A stretch of DNA of 64,000 bases from Micropruina glycogenica (GTDB taxonomy: Bacteria; Actinomycetota; Actinomycetes; Propionibacteriales; Propionibacteriaceae). The stretch lies in assembly GCF_039524395.1 (NCBI RefSeq), contig NZ_BAAAGO010000033.1, one strand, 5' to 3'. The notes under the pieces are model-generated. The model did not search any database. It was not told the DNA's origin and saw nothing but the letters and a program-made list of their open reading frames with translations. Positions 59,573 through 64,000 of this stretch are shown piece after piece; position 1 is the first letter of the stretch, and every line of letters starts with the position of its first letter. The translations under genes and the position numbers were made by a program.

Positions 59573-61591
59573 TCAGGCCGCGGTCGGGTCGGCGTTCGAC
59601 CGACTGGTCACGTGGTCGACGATCAGCTGGACGGCCTCGTCGATCGGCACGCCGTTGCGCTGCAAACCGTCGCGGTAGCGGAACGACACTGCGCCGGCGT
59701 CGCGGTCGTCGCCACCGGCGATCAGCACGAACGGCGCCTTGGCCTTGCTGGCGTTGCGGATCTTCTTGCCGAACCGGTCGTCGGACGCGTCCAGTTCGAC
59801 GCGGATGCCGCGGGCCTTCAGCTGGTCGAGCACCCCGCCCAGGTAGTCGTTGAACTCGTCGGCCACCGGCAGCCCGATCACCTGCACCGGCGCCAGCCAG
59901 GCCGGGAACGCACCCGCGTAGTGCTCGGTGAGCACGCCGAAGAACCGCTCGATCGACCCGAACAGGGCCCGGTGGATCATCACCGGCCGCTTGCGGCTGC
60001 CGTCGGGCGCGGTGTATTCGAGCTCGAACCGCTCGGGCTCGAAGAAGTCGAGCTGAATGGTCGACATCTGCCACGTGCGGCCGATCGCGTCACGCGCCTG
60101 CACCGAAATCTTCGGCCCGTAGAACGCCGCGCCGCCCGGGTCGGGCACGAGTTCGAGGCCCGAGCGCTCGGCCACCTCTTGCAGGGTGCGGGTGGCCACC
60201 TGCCAGGTCTCGTCGTCGCCGATGGACTTGTCGGGGTTGCGCGTGCTGAGCTCGAGGTAGAAATCCTCGAGGCCGTAGTCGGCCAGCAGTTTGAGCACGA
60301 AGGTGAGCAGCCGCTCCAACTCGGCACCCACCTGCTCCTGCGTGGTGTAGATGTGCGCGTCGTCCTGCGTGAAGCCGCGGGCCCTGGTCAGGCCGTGCAC
60401 CACGCCCGACTTCTCATAGCGGTACACGGTGCCGAACTCGAACAGTCGCAGCGGCAACTCGCGGTACGACCGTCCGCGCGAGCGGTAGATCAGGCAGTGC
60501 ATCGGGCAGTTCATCGGCTTCATGTAGTAGTCCTGACCCTGCCGGCGCACGTTGCCGTCGGCGTCCACCTCTTCGTCGAGGTGCATGGGCGGGTACATGC
60601 CGTCGGCGTACCAGTCGAGGTGACCGGACGTCTCGAACAGCTGCGCCTTGGTGAGGTGCGGGGTGTAGGCGAACTCGTAGCCCTCTTCGACATGCCGGCG
60701 GCGGCTGTAGTCCTCCATCTCCATGCGCACGATCGCGCCCTTGGGGTGGAAGACGGGCAGGCCCGAGCCGATGTCGTCGGGAAAGCTGAACAGGTCGAGT
60801 TCGGTGCCGAGCTTGCGGTGGTCGCGCTTGGCGGCCTCCTCGAGCCGGAACTTGTAAGCCTTCAGGTCGTCCCTGGTGGGCCAGGAGGTGCCGTAGACCC
60901 TCTGCAGCTGGGCGTTGCGCTGGTCGCCGCGCCAGTAGGCGGCCGACGTGCGCATCAACGAGTAGGCGTTCAGGTAGCCGGTGTGCGGCACGTGCGGGCC
61001 GCGGCACAGGTCTTTCCAGGCCACGCTGCCGTCGCGGCGCACGTTGTCGTAGATGGTCAGTTCGCCGCCGCCCACCTCGACGCTCGCGCCCTCGGTGTCG
61101 ACGGAGTTGCCCTTGATGCCGATCAGTTCGAGCTTGTACGGCTCGTTCGCCAGTTCGGCGCGAGCCTCGTCGTCGCTGACCACGCGGCGCACGAACTTCT
61201 GTCGCTCGCGCACGATCTGGCCCATCTGCTTCTCGATGGCCGCCACGTCGTCTGGGGTGAACGGACGGGCGGCGTCGAAGTCGTAGTAGTAGCCGTCGGT
61301 GATGAAGGGCCCGATGCCGAGCTTGGTGTCGGGGTACAGCGCCTGGACGGCCTGCGCCGTCACGTGCCCGGTGGAGTGCCGCAGGATGTTCAGCCCGTCC
61401 GGACTGTCGATCGCCACCGGCTCCACCTCGTCGTCGGCGGCCAGTTCACGGGCCAGGTCGCGCAACTCGCCGTTGACCCGCATCGCGACGACCGTGCGGT
61501 CGGCGCCGAAGATGTCGAGCCCGGTGGTCGCAGTCTCGACCACCTGGGGTTCGCGCGAATCGGGGCGCACCACGGTGATGGAGACAGACAC
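59573..61591 (-). CDS. thrS: threonyl-tRNA synthetase
   Basis: A 672-residue class II synthetase. The frame extends to 61732, but the GTG at 61591 has AAAGGAAG seven bases upstream and starts the TGS domain (VSVSITVVRPDS). Editing domain: HSTGHVTAQAV. Catalytic core: CRGPHVPHTG segment, MNCPMHCLIYRSR with the zinc Cys, RYEKSGVVHGLTRARGFTQDDAHIY, and motif 3 MIHRALFGSIERFFGVL. The anticodon-binding domain ends the protein. Long leader upstream. Confidence 0.97.
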   Translation of the reverse strand: MSVSITVVRPDSREPQVVETATTGLDIFGADRTVVAMRVNGELRDLARELAADDEVEPVAIDSPDGLNILRHSTGHVTAQAVQALYPDTKLGIGPFITDGYYYDFDAARPFTPDDVAAIEKQMGQIVRERQKFVRRVVSDDEARAELANEPYKLELIGIKGNSVDTEGASVEVGGGELTIYDNVRRDGSVAWKDLCRGPHVPHTGYLNAYSLMRTSAAYWRGDQRNAQLQRVYGTSWPTRDDLKAYKFRLEEAAKRDHRKLGTELDLFSFPDDIGSGLPVFHPKGAIVRMEMEDYSRRRHVEEGYEFAYTPHLTKAQLFETSGHLDWYADGMYPPMHLDEEVDADGNVRRQGQDYYMKPMNCPMHCLIYRSRGRSYRELPLRLFEFGTVYRYEKSGVVHGLTRARGFTQDDAHIYTTQEQVGAELERLLTFVLKLLADYGLEDFYLELSTRNPDKSIGDDETWQVATRTLQEVAERSGLELVPDPGGAAFYGPKISVQARDAIGRTWQMSTIQLDFFEPERFELEYTAPDGSRKRPVMIHRALFGSIERFFGVLTEHYAGAFPAWLAPVQVIGLPVADEFNDYLGGVLDQLKARGIRVELDASDDRFGKKIRNASKAKAPFVLIAGGDDRDAGAVSFRYRDGLQRNGVPIDEAVQLIVDHVTSRSNADPTAA

Positions 61592-61915
61592 GACGGGACT
61601 TCCTTTCGAAACGGGATCCTGCGCCTCCAGCCGGGCGCGGCCTCCATTGTGCCGCAACCAGCCCGGCGCGTCGTGCGTAGACGCGACAAGACCGGGCTCC
61701 GATCCCCCCGGTCGGAACCCGGTCTCGTACAAATCAGGTGAAAGACTCTGTGAGCCCTACCCTCCCGTTGCGCAACCCCTGTGTCTTCTTCCCCCCGGTG
61801 AAGATCTTGGAGGTCGTCCCCCGCTGACAGAAACATTATGCGGGCTGCCGCTTCCGGTTCCACTCAAAACTGTCCCCCCCGCGGGTGACTTCCACACGGT
61901 CGCGGAGCACCAGCA
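61592..61915. other. 324-bp divergent region: thrS leader with a strong hairpin
   Basis: On the minus strand, CATAAT (61835-61840) is a plausible -10 box, giving a leader of about 230-240 nt for thrS. In the leader, 61689-61702 and 61712-61725 form a 14-bp stem with one G-U pair and a nine-base loop, ending about 100 bases before the thrS start. No T-run follows it. This could be an attenuator-type or translational control element; no T-box consensus in the correct order was found. The tetR promoter must also lie here. Confidence 0.5.
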
Positions 61916-62557
61916 GTGACCGGCGGCGCCGACACCCGCGAGCGCCTGCTGCAGGCCACCATCGAGTTGCTCGCCGGGCCCGGCATGGCGGCGGTGTCGG
62001 CGCGGGGCATCGCCGCCCGCGCCGAGGTGAACCAGGGCCTGGTGTTCTACCACTTCGGCTCGGTGACTGCTCTGGTGGCCCAGGCGACCCGCCTGAGCAC
62101 CGAGAACACGGTCATGTTGTACCGCGCCGCCCTGCGCTACGAGGGCTCGTTCGGCGAGCCCTTGGCGGTGGGGCGTCGGCTGCACGCCGAGGCGGCCTCG
62201 GTGGGATCGGTGCGGGTGATGGCACAGCTGCTGGCCGCAGGACAGTCCGACCCCGCCTACGCCGACGTCGCGCGGCAAAGTCTGGACCTGTGGTTCGCCG
62301 AAGTCACCGCTGCGGTCGAGCGGCTGCTCGACGACTCACCGATGCGCGACCTGGTGGACGTGCCTGCCCTGGCCCGCGCGGTCGGAGCCTCGTTCGTCGG
62401 TCTCGAGCTCTACGAGGGCGTGGACGCAGGCGGCGCCGCCCAGGCGCTTGACGCGCTGGCCCAACTCACCGTGCTGATCGACGTGCTGGACGGCCTCGGG
62501 CCCGTCGAGCGCCGCCTGCTCACGTCGCGACTGCGCGCGGCGAAAGCACGACGCTGA
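61916..62557 (+). CDS. TetR-family transcriptional regulator
   Basis: A 213-residue regulator. The N-terminal helix-turn-helix (TRERLLQATIELLAGPGMAAVSARGIAARAEVNQGLVFYHFGS, about 6-50) is clear-cut TetR; the C-terminal ligand/dimer domain has FAEVTAAVERLLDDSP and FVGLELYEGVD. GTG start directly within GCAGTGACC; no good Shine-Dalgarno. Divergent from thrS. Ligand and targets are unknown. Confidence 0.9.
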   Translation: MTGGADTRERLLQATIELLAGPGMAAVSARGIAARAEVNQGLVFYHFGSVTALVAQATRLSTENTVMLYRAALRYEGSFGEPLAVGRRLHAEAASVGSVRVMAQLLAAGQSDPAYADVARQSLDLWFAEVTAAVERLLDDSPMRDLVDVPALARAVGASFVGLELYEGVDAGGAAQALDALAQLTVLIDVLDGLGPVERRLLTSRLRAAKARR

Positions 62558-62664
62558 CCCTTGCCCCCGCGGCTGATGCATCACGGCGCGTCCGACCCCC
62601 TCTTCACAGTGTGTCCGCCTGAATCCGGCGGCCCGAGCCGACGTGGCGAGGCGAGGAGGACGTG

Positions 62665-64000
62665 ATGCCGAAGGCCAACGAAACCGAGTACCTGGTGACA
62701 CTGCCCGGGGGTGGCCGATTGCGGGGCGATGCCGCGGCCTCGTACCTGCGCATGCGTGCCGACGGCATGCCCGCCGGCGGCGTCGACGTGTTCTACCGCA
62801 GTCTGGCCAAACAGGCTGAGCTGTATCGGCTCTATCTGGCGGGCAAGGGCAACCTGGCCGCCAAGCCGAGCCGGCACGCGCCCCACGTGCGCGGCATGGC
62901 CATGGACCTGAGCACCGGCGGCAAGGGCCCGTACAAGCCGTCCGAGGCGCACAAGTGGCTCACCAAGGGCGGCAACGGCAAGCTCCAGCCCCAGCCCGGC
63001 GAAAAGCTGCGAGCGCACGCCTACGGCTGGCGGCGCACGGTGCCGTCGGAGCGTTGGCACTTCGGCTACTCCCGGGCCGGCGACACCGAGCGCGCCGCCG
63101 ATCTGAGGGCGCGGCTGCTTATGCTCGGTTTCGAGATGGTCGAGGACTTTCAGCGCGAGCAGGGCTTGAAGATCGACGGCGAGGACGGTCCGGCCACCTG
63201 GCAGGCGCTGCTGGCCATGACCGGTATGGGCGGTGCAGCAGCGATGCCACCCGCGGCCCTGAAGTTTCGCTTCGGGCACTCCGGCTTGGGTGACTTGGCC
63301 GGCGGCGCACCGGGCCCGGGCGCCTGGCTTTCCACGCAGCTCGACTGTTCGGTGTACGCGCTGACCGGCGTTTCGGAGTCGGTTCGCAACGCGATTCGCG
63401 ACGCGCTGGGCGGGCAGGACCGCTGGAAGGTCTACCCGATCGGCACCACCACGGTGCTCTGGAACGCAGACAAGTGGTTGCACTCCGGCCGGGCCGACGT
63501 CACCTTCGCCCACGCTGAACCCGCCGGGGCCGTTCGGGCGCAACTGACCTCTCGATCGAATGGACGATCGCTCGACGTGATCGCCGTGCAGGCCCGGGCA
63601 GCCGACGGCTTCGCGACACCGGGGCACGCCGCGGCGGGCCAGCAGGGTGACCTGACAATGGCGCTCGACACGCTGCGACGCGCGAAGGTGCCGACCATTC
63701 TGGCCGGCGACGTCGGTGCGGCGGCGCCGTCGATGCTGACCGAACGAGGCTTCACCCGCGCATCGGCCGAGGTGGCGGGTCAGGCCGGACGGCAGGTGTG
63801 GCTGTCGCAGGGCATCGCGATGCGAACCGCCACGCCGTTCGAAGACCCCGCCGTGCTGGCCGCCTGGCGGCTGCACCTCACCCTGTCGCGGCCTAAGGGA
63901 ACCGCTGATCAACGTGCCATTCGTGGCGTGAGTGACGGTGATCGTGCTCTTGGAGGGGTTGGGTGTGGGCGTTGTCGGCTGATCGATTCGCTGCGGGGGG
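62665..64000 (+). CDS. partial: VanY-type D-Ala-D-Ala carboxypeptidase, peptidoglycan-binding domain and EEP-like C-terminus
   Basis: An open frame of 445 codons that leaves the window without a stop. GAGGAGG precedes the ATG. Residues about 20-140 look like peptidase M15B/VanY: zinc ligands His74 and Asp81 (PHVRGMAMD) and Glu129/His132 (ERWHF). Residues 145-185 match a peptidoglycan-binding domain (MLGFEMVEDFQREQGLKIDG). From 205 to about 411 the pattern resembles an endonuclease/exonuclease/phosphatase fold (DCSVYALTGVSESV, TTVLWNADKW, RSLDVIAVQARA, PTILAGDVG), but the usual GDFN and catalytic His are not kept. The last 33 codons (after LSRPKG) differ in character and may be sequence into which the gene has been broken. 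No signal peptide; a phage-lysin-like origin is possible. Confidence 0.72.
   Translation, partial: MPKANETEYLVTLPGGGRLRGDAAASYLRMRADGMPAGGVDVFYRSLAKQAELYRLYLAGKGNLAAKPSRHAPHVRGMAMDLSTGGKGPYKPSEAHKWLTKGGNGKLQPQPGEKLRAHAYGWRRTVPSERWHFGYSRAGDTERAADLRARLLMLGFEMVEDFQREQGLKIDGEDGPATWQALLAMTGMGGAAAMPPAALKFRFGHSGLGDLAGGAPGPGAWLSTQLDCSVYALTGVSESVRNAIRDALGGQDRWKVYPIGTTTVLWNADKWLHSGRADVTFAHAEPAGAVRAQLTSRSNGRSLDVIAVQARAADGFATPGHAAAGQQGDLTMALDTLRRAKVPTILAGDVGAAAPSMLTERGFTRASAEVAGQAGRQVWLSQGIAMRTATPFEDPAVLAAWRLHLTLSRPKGTADQRAIRGVSDGDRALGGVGCGRCRLIDSLRG

Noticed and set aside
61845..61880. T-box-like TGGAACCG in the thrS upstream region (minus strand)
   Set aside because: It lies upstream of the most likely -10 box, not between a specifier loop and a terminator, and the surrounding AGGGTGGNACCGCG consensus is not met.
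62581..63912. 443-codon leftward ORF
   Set aside because: It is the antisense of the VanY-like gene, which has clear motifs and a good Shine-Dalgarno.

Overview
This 64 kb window is ordinary chromosome of a GC-rich actinobacterium. Codons mostly end in G or C, genes overlap by ATGA, GTGA or TGATG junctions, and several promoters look leaderless (TANNNT six or seven bases before the start codon). Gene order matches Actinobacteria: ruvCAB-yajC-secD-secF-apt-rel, hisD-hisC-hisB-hisH with a HisA/PriA enzyme, and thrS-HIT-pgsA-DUF881-small basic protein-DUF881-gcvH-garA-ftsR-BFN-merR-gcvP (the order seen around Rv1822-Rv1832 in mycobacteria). The repeat content and gene set suggest Propionibacteriaceae (a Micropruina-like organism), but that is inference. 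I found no rRNA, tRNA, CRISPR array or complete mobile element.

Layout. 1-446: non-coding repeats. 447-10038: one long leftward unit, DUF948-DUF6167-alaS-ruvX-mltG-aroE-aroC-aroK-aroB-paiB, joining alanyl-tRNA synthesis, cell-wall processing and most of the shikimate pathway. 10123-14653: photolyase, a GH4 glycosidase, a winged-helix (AlkZ-like) protein and a VOC protein. 14955-21152: rarA, padR, aspS, alkB and an arsR-SRPBCC pair. 21217-30556 and on to 32825: hisS, an MBL hydrolase, a DUF349 protein, alkaline phosphatase, rel, apt and the Sec accessory genes. 33048-36514: ruvBAC behind a good LexA box, then yebC. 36515-43513: a GNAT protein, priA and the his genes, with a serine hydrolase, a 57-residue ORF and a large palindromic element lying between hisH and priA. 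43735-49547: FKBP, a group II decarboxylase, YbaK, a DUF4097 protein, an aminotransferase and YihY. 50014-61591: glycine cleavage, the GarA/FtsR regulatory cluster, pgsA, HIT and thrS. 61916-64000: a TetR regulator and an unfinished VanY-like peptidase gene that runs off the end.

The most unusual content is the repeats. At least five families of small palindromic or terminal-inverted-repeat elements are present. They sit at gene ends but have also entered reading frames without breaking them: three families are stacked in the N-terminal part of ruvX, one family forms the C-terminal tail of hisD, and another forms the cytoplasmic N-terminus of a DUF881 membrane protein. In ruvX and hisD the start/stop overlap with the neighbouring gene is intact, so the extended proteins are probably really made.
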